Assembly (NCBI GenBank): GCA_017461945.1
Contig: JAFTSB010000042.1
Span: 1-39,333, forward strand
DNA: 39,333 nucleotides
Reading direction: 5' to 3'
Source: Clostridia bacterium
GTDB lineage: Bacteria; Bacillota; Clostridia; Oscillospirales; CAG-272
Made by a program: the position numbers and the translations under genes. Below, in pieces: positions 7,181-15,091 of the stretch; within the stretch, counting starts at the first letter, position 1; each line of letters starts with the position of its first letter. The notes below the pieces were generated by a model. It had not been told where the DNA came from and made no database searches. It saw only the letters and a list, made by a program, of their open reading frames with translations.

Positions 7181-7562
7181 TCGATTTTATTATACCTACT
7201 CCGCCAAAGAGCAGGAGGAGATCAAGCGCATTCGGGAAAAGTATACCCACCGTGAGGAGGATAAGATGGCGCGCCTGCGCCGTCTGGATCAGAGCGTGAT
7301 GCAAAAAGCCCAGGCCGCATCCTTGATCTTAGGCATTTTGGGCGCCTTATTGCTGGGCTTTGGCATGAGCCTTGCCATGACCGATCTGGGCGCGGCAATG
7401 GGAATGGGCCGCGTGGCTGCGATGGTGATCGGCATTATCGTCGGTCTTGTGGGCTGTGCCCCCGTGGCCATGGCATATCCCATTTACCGCTTGGTGCTGG
7501 AAAAGGAGCGTGCCAAGGTGACCCCTGAGATCCTGCGCCTCACCGACGAGCTGCTGAAATGA
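7161..7562 (+). CDS. Small two-helix membrane protein (paralogue of the 3753 gene)
   Basis: This 133-residue protein has a charged N-terminal region (1-47, rich in E, K and R), two hydrophobic segments (about 50-75 and 80-102) and a basic tail ending PEILRLTDELLK. It aligns with the 3753 product through LGFGMSLAMTDLGAAMGM, YPIY and PEIL, so the locus contains two copies of the family flanking one two-component system. AAGGAG lies 8 nt before the start, inside the end of the preceding gene (20-nt overlap). It closes the operon before a strong terminator. Function unknown. Confidence 0.8.
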   Translation: MDNNQNNRFYYTYSAKEQEEIKRIREKYTHREEDKMARLRRLDQSVMQKAQAASLILGILGALLLGFGMSLAMTDLGAAMGMGRVAAMVIGIIVGLVGCAPVAMAYPIYRLVLEKERAKVTPEILRLTDELLK

Positions 7563-7566
7563 TCAA

Positions 7567-7601
7567 AGCACGGCGGCCACCATGTGGCCGCCGTGCTTTT
7601 T
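7567..7601 (+). terminator. Terminator of the two-component operon
   Basis: AGCACGGCGGCCAC, loop CAT, GTGGCCGCCGTGCT, then T5. The 14-bp stem is perfect. Confidence 0.92.
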
Positions 7602-7605
7602 ATGA

Positions 7606-7634
7606 TTGCAAAAACGCTGGCCGTGTGCTATAAT
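7606..7634 (+). promoter_or_regulatory. Promoter of the beta-helix gene
   Basis: TTGCAA (7606-7611), 17 bp, then TATAAT (7629-7634) preceded by TG-C (extended -10). The start near 7641 leaves an untranslated leader of about 130 nt before the gene at 7773. I see no riboswitch class in that leader. Confidence 0.7.
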
Positions 7635-7772
7635 GAATAGCGATATACTTTACAAACAGATCCAGCTGTCGCCAACGGACATTCTGGGCGAGCTTACCCT
7701 TTGTCGTTATAGCAATCTGTATACCAAAAAACAGTGACACGTGCATTGATTTTTGCGAAAAAGGAGAGAAAA

Positions 7773-8768
7773 ATGGAAACAAATAAGTGCTATACTCTGC
7801 AAAGCACGGGAGATAACCGAGATCGAAAGGCCGACATCGAGGCCTGCTTGGGTCGGTACAGCGCCTGCGTGCTGGGCCCCGGTAAATTTTATGTCAGTGG
7901 CATTGATATGCCCGATCACACCACCTTAACGGGTCTTGCCAGCGCTACACAGCTAATCCTGTTGCCCGAGATAGAGCATGGGTATACCGTGCGTATGGGC
8001 TCCTATTGCTGCGTGCAGGATCTGACCTTGCTTGGCGCCGAGGAGAAGATCGACCTGCCCGAGACAGTAGGGGAGCGCCACGGCATTTTGTATGAGGGTA
8101 CCGCCACCACCAAGGAGTGGATGGGCCCTGATCTCAAGCTGAATTCGGTGGTCCAGAATTGCCGTATCAGCGGTTATACAGGGGGTGGCCTTACCTGCCG
8201 CGACACCGGCTATTACGTGCGCGCCTCGCTGGCGGTTACAAACTGTCACATTGTCAACTGCGGCGCGGGCATCAACATTTCCCATTACAGCGAGTATCAC
8301 AAATTCACCAATATACAGTGTTGCGAAAACCGTTATGGATGCATCAACAATGGCGGAAACAACGTGTTTGTCAGCTGTGGCTTTGATGCTAACGTGACGG
8401 GCTTTGTGATCGATAACTCCACCGGGCAGTCGCCCAACAACTCCCACGGATCGGTCGTGGGGTGTACCTTCAACCACAACGACAACAATAAGGGAATCGG
8501 TATTCAGATCCTGAACGCCAAAAGCGGTTATGTGTTCACGGGCTGCCAGATGTTTTATTCCAAAATTGATATCGACAATTCTCCCGGCATCCTCTTCAAC
8601 GCCATGAACTTTGGCCGTGATACCGTGATTGCCGTGCGCGGTAAGGGGCTGGTGATGCTCACCGACTGCGTGTTCCACGGCGTGCCCGATACCGCCAATG
8701 TGGATCCCGATGCTCCCACAAAATTCCTCCATTGCTATACGCGCGATGGCGACGAAATCACGCTGTAA
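7773..8768 (+). CDS. Right-handed parallel beta-helix (pectate-lyase-like) protein
   Basis: This 331-residue protein has no signal peptide. After an N-terminal cap (GPGKFYVSGIDMPDHTTLTG) it consists of repeated 20-25-residue coils rich in N, G, C and hydrophobics (for example NCRISGYTGGGL, NCHIVNCGAGINIS, NNGGNNVFVSCGFD, GSVVGCTFNHNDNNKGIGIQ), the pattern of pectate-lyase-fold or tailspike-like beta-helices. No catalytic residues can be assigned. AAGGAG lies 6 nt before the start at 7773; an earlier in-frame ATG at 7734 has no ribosome binding site. It is monocistronic with its own promoter and terminator. Such proteins bind, cleave or epimerise polysaccharides, but the apparently cytoplasmic location makes the substrate unclear. 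Confidence 0.75.
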   Translation: METNKCYTLQSTGDNRDRKADIEACLGRYSACVLGPGKFYVSGIDMPDHTTLTGLASATQLILLPEIEHGYTVRMGSYCCVQDLTLLGAEEKIDLPETVGERHGILYEGTATTKEWMGPDLKLNSVVQNCRISGYTGGGLTCRDTGYYVRASLAVTNCHIVNCGAGINISHYSEYHKFTNIQCCENRYGCINNGGNNVFVSCGFDANVTGFVIDNSTGQSPNNSHGSVVGCTFNHNDNNKGIGIQILNAKSGYVFTGCQMFYSKIDIDNSPGILFNAMNFGRDTVIAVRGKGLVMLTDCVFHGVPDTANVDPDAPTKFLHCYTRDGDEITL

Positions 8769-8774
8769 GTGCAG

Positions 8775-8815
8775 AGAAAAAGCTTTTCCCGGCCGGGAAG
8801 GGCTTTTTCTTTTTC
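8775..8815 (+). terminator. Imperfect terminator after the beta-helix gene
   Basis: AGAAAAAGC (8775-8783) pairs with GCTTTTTCT around an inner TTCCC-GGCC-GGGAA stem, with unpaired bases between the two stems, followed by more T residues. Confidence 0.65.
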
Positions 8816-8864
8816 AAAAGATACCCAATATCGGCAAAATACACGCCTAACTTTGCGAAAAGTA

Positions 8865-8894
8865 TTGACAATATGTAACGAAATCATTTATAAT
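8865..8894 (+). promoter_or_regulatory. Promoter of the agmatinase-like / ParA-like operon
   Basis: TTGACA (8865-8870) and TATAAT (8889-8894) with an 18-bp spacer, in AT-rich sequence. Transcription would start near 8901, about 45 nt before the first gene. No later promoter or terminator is obvious until 15892, which supports one long transcript. Confidence 0.75.
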
Positions 8895-8945
8895 TTAATA
8901 AATATAACTATGTTTATATAAAAAACGACATGGAGGAAACGGACC

Positions 8946-9806
8946 ATGTGGAGAGGCCTTTTAACGGGCGACCGTGATAGCGCGCACGTTGCGGTGTTTG
9001 GCATTGCAAGCGATGCGAATTGCTCCATCGGCCGCGGTGCCGGTGAAGCACCCCGTGTGATGCGGGAATGCAGTGAATTTTTGCCCCCCGCCACCGCCGG
9101 CGGCACACCTTTGACACCCTGTATGTGGGATCTCGGTGATGTCAATGGCTATTGCTATGACGAGGTATTGGCAAAGCATACAGCCTGTGCGGATAAGCCC
9201 TTTACCCTGGTTTTGGGCGGCGACCATTCGGTAAGCATCCTTTCGCAAAAGGCCTATCGCAGTCTGCACTGGGGCCGGATCGGCATCATTCATGTGGATG
9301 CCCATGCCGATATCTGTGACAGCTATCAGAATTCCACCCAGTCTCACGCCTGTGTCAACCGCCGTGCCTTGGAAAACGGCTATGACCAGCAGGATATTGC
9401 CATGGTGGGTATCCGCTCTTACGAGCTGCAGGAGGTGGAATTCCTCAAGGATGCGGCGGTCAAGGTTTATGACGCCGATGCCGTCCGTGGGTTGGGTGCT
9501 GCCGCTGTGGTGGCCGAGCTGACCGAAAAATTCAAGGGCTATGACCGCATCTACCTCAGCTTTGATATTGACGCGGTGGATCCTGCTTATGCGCCGGGCA
9601 CCGGCACGCCGGAGCATTTCGGGCTCACCTCCTTGGAGGTGCGGACGCTGCTCACGGGCATTGTCCGGTCGTTGCCGGTTACGGTAATGGATGTGGTGGA
9701 GGTGGCGCCGCCGCTGGATCAGAACAACGTCACCACCTGGCTTGCGCTGAAATATATTTTGGAAATTTTAAATATCATCGATCAAAAGGAGAAACAGCAT
9801 GGCTAA
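8946..9806 (+). CDS. Ureohydrolase of the agmatinase/arginase family
   Basis: This 286-residue enzyme of the binuclear manganese ureohydrolase fold cleaves a guanidino group to urea (agmatine to putrescine, arginine to ornithine, or a relative). All metal-ligand motifs are present: GGDHS (about residue 90), DAHAD (about 117-121) and SFDIDAVDP with the GTGTPE loop (about 203-220), plus the conserved E in VVEVAPP. The substrate loop reads SHACVNRR rather than the common SHGTPFRR, so the exact substrate is uncertain. GGAGG precedes the start by about 8 nt. The stop lies 8 bases inside the next gene, tying it to the coiled-coil/ParA-like/SpeD-like operon; with the SpeD-like gene at the far end this gives two polyamine-type folds in one operon. 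Confidence 0.85.
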   Translation: MWRGLLTGDRDSAHVAVFGIASDANCSIGRGAGEAPRVMRECSEFLPPATAGGTPLTPCMWDLGDVNGYCYDEVLAKHTACADKPFTLVLGGDHSVSILSQKAYRSLHWGRIGIIHVDAHADICDSYQNSTQSHACVNRRALENGYDQQDIAMVGIRSYELQEVEFLKDAAVKVYDADAVRGLGAAAVVAELTEKFKGYDRIYLSFDIDAVDPAYAPGTGTPEHFGLTSLEVRTLLTGIVRSLPVTVMDVVEVAPPLDQNNVTTWLALKYILEILNIIDQKEKQHG

Positions 9807-11847
9807 CAAAAGAAGATTGCTGAACGGCTCGAAAGAAAAAACATTCTGGCTGTATCGCGATGCCAGCACCGTCGGTGCGGAAATGAAGCAGGATTTCCTG
9901 ACCTCCGAGCTCACCCTGGCCAAGCACGCGACCCGCTTTAAATTCAATTTGAGCGAGACCCAAAAGGAGGAGGGCATTCTGGGCCTTTCCTACGGTGTGT
10001 TCCTGCTTGCCACGCTGATGGATCGCTTTGAATTGAAAACTGCTTTTACGCAGAGCGAACAGAAAAAGCTGATCGGCTCCTTTGCCGAGCTGCTGCGCCA
10101 CGTCAAAGAACAGGGCTTTGATGTTTCTCCCTTTGCCAATGATCAGGTCAATGCACGCTTTTTTGGCTGGAACCGAAACCAATATTCCTTTATCGAGTCC
10201 TTGACCTGGACCATGTCCTGCTTCTTGTACGGCCGCCGGATGCACAATGCCGGCATGCTGACCTTTAGCGAGGAAATGCTAAATGAAATGACCGAATGGG
10301 TTGCCAGAAGCCTTGGCATCCTGGTGGACAATGTCATTCACAAAAACGGCGATCTGGGCTATAAGGAGGAATGTGACGATTACATCGGCTGGGGCCCCCT
10401 GACCGGCAACACCGAGGTCTCGCTCTATTTCACGCACTCGGTGTGTGAGACCTTTGGTGACGTAGAGGATACCATGCTGGGTAACATCGAGCTGCAGATC
10501 GCCGAGGACTGGCAGTATATCGATGAGATAGAAAAGGCCTATCAGCGCTTGTGTGAGGCAAGATTGTTCAAGACCAAGGCACCCCAAGTGGTAACCGCCT
10601 TTAAGCAGATCTGTATGAACGTGGGTAAAAACACCTACGAAAAATATGCCCCCCATCTGGGCAAGCGCTTCTTCTATGCCGACGGCTCTGCTGTGGAGAA
10701 TCTGGAGCAGATCTCCTATTCGATGCAGTCGCCCGTGTTGCTCAATCAGATCTACGCCGTGCTTTGCGTGGTTTACGTCAACTATCACACCCGTGTGCGC
10801 AAGCAAAAGGGCGAGGACGCCTATCGTGACCTGGGTGCCGCTTTGAAGAACGCCATTGATATGACCTATGAGGCTTATGTCGAGCTGCGCCGTCGTGGCA
10901 AGGAGCATCTGGTCAACCGTGAGTATGCCACCTTCTCCGAAACGCACCCCAACAAGGAGATCGGCAAGCGCCTTTCCGGCGAACGCATCAACGTGGCGGT
11001 GCTGGAGACCCTGATCATCAAGGCTAAGGCTATGATCATCACCTATGTATCCAAATATCCCGAAAAGGAGATCGGTGAGGTTTTGGATATCGTGGAGGAT
11101 ACCTGCTCCAATGACCGCTGGCTCTGGAGCGAGATGGGCTATGACCTGCAGCAGACCGAGCGTAGTATTTCGGCCATCCGTGAATTCTACGACTACTATG
11201 AAAAATATCAAAAGGCCAGTGCCGAAAACGATAATCAGGAGCTGCGCGAGTTGCGCGAGGATTACGAGCAGAAGTACCAGAACCTGATGAAAAACCTGGA
11301 GGATGCCGAGCGCAACCATAAGGAGCAGCTGGCAGCCTTGAAAAAGCAATACGCAGAGGAGACCAAGAAAAAGGTCGAGGGCGTGCGCGAGAGCTATAAG
11401 CTGGAGGGCGTTGTACGCGATATGATCGGCACGCAGGCCGCCGAGGTCTTTGCCGAGCAGCTGATCGGTGTACTGGGCCGCATTGCCCAGCACAATATCA
11501 CCGGCTCCGGCAAGCTGTCTGCCCACGATCAGCAGATCAAGGATGCCATTGGCGGCTTTGTCATGTCCTATCTGTTGGCCTATACCAGAAGTGCCAATAA
11601 CCCCGGTGCTGCCAATCAACATTGGGACGAGCATTTGGATGGCATCAGCGAAACCATGCAAAAGGATGCCGCCCGCTTTGCCATCGAGTGGCTTGGGCGT
11701 GTACTGGATCTGAACAGCTATAAGAGAGGGGATTTGGATATCCCCGTTCTGGAGACCGTTTTTGACAAAAAGCACGTGCAGGAGGCTACCTCCAGCCAAG
11801 CGAACACGGTCGGAGGCAACAGCGCCAATAACAACTTGAAAATGTAA
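9799..11847 (+). CDS. Large helical protein with coiled coil, unknown family
   Basis: This 682-residue protein does not match a family I recognise. Residues 1-450 look mostly alpha-helical and include aromatic/glycine patches such as DDYIGWGPLTGN (about 192-203) and GLSYGVFLLATL, loosely reminiscent of helical-toroid folds (weak impression). Residues about 465-540 are strongly charged heptad-like sequence (QELRELREDYEQKYQNL and onward), a clear coiled coil. A further helical domain follows (545-650), then a Ser/Asn-rich disordered tail. There is no signal peptide or membrane helix. AAAAGGAG precedes the start; the gene overlaps the ureohydrolase by 8 bases and ends 11 nt before the ParA-like ATPase. 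A scaffold or partner of that ATPase is the simplest inference. Confidence 0.75.
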   Translation: MANKRRLLNGSKEKTFWLYRDASTVGAEMKQDFLTSELTLAKHATRFKFNLSETQKEEGILGLSYGVFLLATLMDRFELKTAFTQSEQKKLIGSFAELLRHVKEQGFDVSPFANDQVNARFFGWNRNQYSFIESLTWTMSCFLYGRRMHNAGMLTFSEEMLNEMTEWVARSLGILVDNVIHKNGDLGYKEECDDYIGWGPLTGNTEVSLYFTHSVCETFGDVEDTMLGNIELQIAEDWQYIDEIEKAYQRLCEARLFKTKAPQVVTAFKQICMNVGKNTYEKYAPHLGKRFFYADGSAVENLEQISYSMQSPVLLNQIYAVLCVVYVNYHTRVRKQKGEDAYRDLGAALKNAIDMTYEAYVELRRRGKEHLVNREYATFSETHPNKEIGKRLSGERINVAVLETLIIKAKAMIITYVSKYPEKEIGEVLDIVEDTCSNDRWLWSEMGYDLQQTERSISAIREFYDYYEKYQKASAENDNQELRELREDYEQKYQNLMKNLEDAERNHKEQLAALKKQYAEETKKKVEGVRESYKLEGVVRDMIGTQAAEVFAEQLIGVLGRIAQHNITGSGKLSAHDQQIKDAIGGFVMSYLLAYTRSANNPGAANQHWDEHLDGISETMQKDAARFAIEWLGRVLDLNSYKRGDLDIPVLETVFDKKHVQEATSSQANTVGGNSANNNLKM

Positions 11848-11858
11848 GGAGTAAGACA

Positions 11859-12734
11859 ATGATCACGGTTTCTTTTCATTCCTATAAGGGCGGCTCTTGC
11901 CGTACCTCTACCTGCTTTAATACCTTGCCTTTTCTGGCCAGAAAGCTGAACGCTTCCAGCGTTTCCCCCTTGCTTGTTATCGACGCCGACCTGGAAAGCC
12001 AGGGCCTGACCTATCTGTTCCGCGCCGAGGAGGATTTCCGTTATCATAAGCTGTATGATGCCAAGGAGCTGTTCAGCAGCAAAAAGATGCCCAAGGATTT
12101 CCGTGAGGCTTGCTTGCCTGTTGGTGATAAGCTGGGCTTGGAAAAGGAAAGCGTTTATTTCCTGGGTGTCAACGATATGAAAACCTTCGTGGCGCAGAAC
12201 AAGGGTGGCCAAGTGGATGAGGCGCTCAACGAGCTGACCGACCGCGGCTTTTGCGGCATCGTTTACGACACGGCCTCCGGCGACCAGTTCTCGGCCGGTG
12301 CCACCAATAAGAACTCCGATGTGCTGGTGTGCTGCATGCGCCCCACCACCCAGTTCACCACCGGTACCTTCAGCTTCTTGGACCGTATCAGCAAGGAATG
12401 GATCACCCAGGGCGGTATGCAGGTCAGACGCGTGATCGTGCTGCCCACCGCCGTTCCCCGCGAGCAGACGCTGATCGACGGCAAGGACCAGCACAAGGCC
12501 GCGCTGGAAAAGATCGTTGGCAACTGCATGGATGTAAATTTTGAGATCAATCAGGCCTTTATGCACCAGGAGTGCTTTGGTATTCCCGAGGTGGCGCGCT
12601 TTAAGTGGTGCGAGGATGTGCTGTTCCGTCTGGATCTGGAGGATAAGCTCATTTCGGAGCAGGATGCACAGCTGGCCCTGACTCGCTATGAAAAGCTGGC
12701 GGATACCATCATTGAAGAAGGAGAGCAGGTGTGA
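11859..12734 (+). CDS. ParA/MinD-like P-loop ATPase with arginine in the Walker A motif
   Basis: This 291-residue protein of the SIMIBI ParA/MinD class has a deviant Walker A (residues 9-18, YKGGSCRTST). It keeps the signature lysine K10 of KGG but has R15 where the phosphate-binding lysine normally lies. The A' motif LLVIDADLESQGLT and the Walker B-like IVYDTASGD are clear. KGG-x-x-R variants exist in other ParA-like families, so the domain may bind nucleotide with altered or absent hydrolysis. There is no HTH and no plasmid-partition partner nearby, so chromosome or plasmid segregation is unlikely; a switch for assembly of the neighbouring large proteins is more plausible (inference). AAGGAG precedes the start; its stop overlaps the next start. 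Confidence 0.85.
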   Translation: MITVSFHSYKGGSCRTSTCFNTLPFLARKLNASSVSPLLVIDADLESQGLTYLFRAEEDFRYHKLYDAKELFSSKKMPKDFREACLPVGDKLGLEKESVYFLGVNDMKTFVAQNKGGQVDEALNELTDRGFCGIVYDTASGDQFSAGATNKNSDVLVCCMRPTTQFTTGTFSFLDRISKEWITQGGMQVRRVIVLPTAVPREQTLIDGKDQHKAALEKIVGNCMDVNFEINQAFMHQECFGIPEVARFKWCEDVLFRLDLEDKLISEQDAQLALTRYEKLADTIIEEGEQV

Positions 12735-15088
12735 TGATGCAAACACCCAATCAGCCACAGCCCCCCGTCAGAGATTTTTATACTCTGACCATGGAAAATA
12801 TACCGGATCCTACGCTGCGCCGGTATATTTTCGGCATAGCCAACCCCAAGCGCAATAACATTCTCAATGTGCTGATCTCTGCCATGAACAATATGATGCT
12901 CATGTCGTTTTTCAGCCTGTTCGCCATTTGGAAGGAATGCCGTTGCGACATTCGCCGTATGGAGGATGGAGAGGGCGAGGAGCAGCGCTCGGCAGTGCAT
13001 GCCAAGCGTGTCAACGATGTGATGGAAAAGATCTATTGCAACAATATTCTTACGCAAGAGACCATTTCCTTTGTTTTTACCGAGATCTTGTTGGAGGCAC
13101 GCAAAAACCCCGACACGCCCTTTGGCCCCTATATCAAGGGCACCGTCACCGGCTCTAAATTTTCCAAGATCGCAGAGATCATTCGCGTGTGGAAGATCAG
13201 CTATCAGAGATCGGAGAAAAATAACGATCTGCTGGTGTCGCTGTATCAGGAGCTGTTGGAATCCCTCAGCATTCTCAAGTACATGAAGCTGGAGGATGAG
13301 GACGGCCATCTGATCTGCACCATTACCGCCCCCGATGGCACGGGTCTGGAGGCAGATCTGTCTCTGTTTGTCAAGCGCATCGAGGTGGAGGGCTCGGAGG
13401 ATAAGTACTATCTGTATAAGGCCGACCATCGCCGCGGCCGTGTGTATCTGGAGTATATGAACTTTGGTGGCAGCACCATCTATAAAGATGAGGAGGATGA
13501 GAGCGGTCAATTTGTTATTGATCGCGAAACCTTTCTGGCGCTGACGTGCAATCGCTTTGAGCGTGGCAAGCAGGATGACCTCTCCATGAGCCTGCAGATC
13601 AACGATTTCAAGTATATCCATCGCCTTGCCCTTTGCATTTCCGATGTACTGGGCGCCGGCACCAAGCGTGATTTGTTGGATCGCATCAACGAAAAGGATG
13701 TGTACCGCGATAACTTCCGCAATAAGGATATTGAGGAGATCAACTGGGATAACACGCTGGTGATGCTGATGCTAGAGGATGGTCCCAGCGAGATCATTGA
13801 AACGGTGCTGCGCAGCGATATCAACGCCTTTGAAAACATCTTAAAGAGCGTAATGGTGCGCTTTTTGTCCCGCAATGTGGAGATCACCGGCGAGGACGGC
13901 GCGGCCAAGCCGATCACCTATAAGGATCTCAAAAATGAGTACCTGCGCCGCGAACGGCTGGAGCTGGCCTATCAGGAGGTTATGCAAAGCGGTATTTCCC
14001 GCAATCGCAAGGTGCGCACCTGGATCAAGAACGCCCGCATCTTTTTGATGTCGCAGTTCATCATTTCCAAGGTGGCCGAGACCGAGGTGAAAAACGAGGC
14101 TTTCTATGCCGAAAGCATTACCATGAAGCTGCAAAAGATCAACTCGGCCATTGAGAAAAACGGATCGGTCGCCTCTCTCAGCATGATCAACAAAACCCTG
14201 GAGCGTGTGTTCCGCACGTTGATTTTGTTCTATAACGGTATTGTGGAATATGCTAAGGCCCGAGAGGAAAAGCTGAGTCAGTACGGCCTGAACGAGCGTC
14301 ACCGCGAGGGTGTGCTTAAGGAGATTCAGGAGGCCAGCGAGGATGCTTTCTTTACCTACGTTAAGGAGCGTCTGGCGCAAAAGCACACCGTTGATGGCAG
14401 ACCGCCCATCAAAAAGGCATCGCTTGGTATTCTGATCGAGGAGTTCTGTGAGCTCTGCCGCAAGATGGATTCCTCCCGCGGCAAGGCGACCACCTATAAC
14501 GAGGACGGCATGCTGCTGCATTCGGTGATCGGGCGCAGAAAGATCTGTGATCTTTCGATCTTCCGCAAAATCACCGAGCATAGCGCCACCGAGTCCGATT
14601 TCCAAGGCGTGACAAATCCGCCCTTGACTTTGACCGCGTTCTTTAACAAGGTCCTCAAGCACGATGATCCCACTGTCAATGTTGACGACCCCAAGATCAT
14701 CTATAACTACATCAACTACATCAAGGATCTGTTCGAGTTCCTGAATCTCAACGACGATTTCAAAAACAAGAACAGACTGCCGGTGCAAAACATCTTCGAC
14801 CCCATCTTCCCCTATGTGGTGCGGTATAGCGAACGCAACGAAAATCGTGACCGTTGCAGCGTTTGTCAGTACATCATCAATACCGACGGTGGCTTTGAGG
14901 ATACCAAGATCAAGATGCTGACCGAATACGACTATGTGATGAACGAGCTGTATTATTGCATTCCCAATGCTGAATCCTCCACCAAAAACTGGTGGGTTTC
15001 CCCCTTGCTGATCAGCTGCAGACGCTTTGACGAGCTGCTGCTGGAGCGAGGCAACGGCGATGGGGATGACGGCGCAGGCGAGGAGTAA
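12734..15088 (+). CDS. Large protein of unknown family in the ParA-like operon
   Basis: This 784-residue protein is largely alpha-helical by composition, with acidic and basic stretches. A hydrophobic segment at about residues 43-67 (NVLISAMNNMMLMSFFSLFA and onward) might be a buried helix or a membrane segment. A beta-rich region spans about 180-260, and one CSVC pair lies near residue 706 (RDRCSVCQYI). The C-terminus is Gly/Asp/Glu-rich. No nuclease, protease or kinase motif is evident. Start choice is uncertain: GTG 12731, ATG 12734 and ATG 12737 are all in frame, with AAGGAG at 12718-12723; 12734 overlaps the ParA-like stop by one base. Only three bases separate it from the SpeD-like gene, so a functional complex is likely but unproven. 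Confidence 0.75.
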   Translation: MMQTPNQPQPPVRDFYTLTMENIPDPTLRRYIFGIANPKRNNILNVLISAMNNMMLMSFFSLFAIWKECRCDIRRMEDGEGEEQRSAVHAKRVNDVMEKIYCNNILTQETISFVFTEILLEARKNPDTPFGPYIKGTVTGSKFSKIAEIIRVWKISYQRSEKNNDLLVSLYQELLESLSILKYMKLEDEDGHLICTITAPDGTGLEADLSLFVKRIEVEGSEDKYYLYKADHRRGRVYLEYMNFGGSTIYKDEEDESGQFVIDRETFLALTCNRFERGKQDDLSMSLQINDFKYIHRLALCISDVLGAGTKRDLLDRINEKDVYRDNFRNKDIEEINWDNTLVMLMLEDGPSEIIETVLRSDINAFENILKSVMVRFLSRNVEITGEDGAAKPITYKDLKNEYLRRERLELAYQEVMQSGISRNRKVRTWIKNARIFLMSQFIISKVAETEVKNEAFYAESITMKLQKINSAIEKNGSVASLSMINKTLERVFRTLILFYNGIVEYAKAREEKLSQYGLNERHREGVLKEIQEASEDAFFTYVKERLAQKHTVDGRPPIKKASLGILIEEFCELCRKMDSSRGKATTYNEDGMLLHSVIGRRKICDLSIFRKITEHSATESDFQGVTNPPLTLTAFFNKVLKHDDPTVNVDDPKIIYNYINYIKDLFEFLNLNDDFKNKNRLPVQNIFDPIFPYVVRYSERNENRDRCSVCQYIINTDGGFEDTKIKMLTEYDYVMNELYYCIPNAESSTKNWWVSPLLISCRRFDELLLERGNGDGDDGAGEE

Positions 15089-15091
15089 GTC

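Noticed and set aside
7633-7737. Small open frame of 34 codons upstream of the beta-helix gene
   Set aside because: Its ATG overlaps the -10 of the promoter (7629-7634), so it would not be in the transcript, and there is no ribosome binding site.
10279-11859. Long antisense open frame (526 codons) opposite the 682-residue gene
   Set aside because: It is the mirror of a well-supported gene with a good ribosome binding site, has no start signal of its own, and its composition (rich in L, I, G, H, Q) is the usual antisense bias of this genome. Several other long antisense frames at 2740-3561, 13841-15187 and 26583-28160 were rejected on the same grounds.
11859-12734. Plasmid or chromosome partition (parA) gene
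   Set aside because: No parB, parS-like repeats or replication gene nearby, and the Walker A lysine is altered. The gene sits inside an operon of unrelated large proteins.
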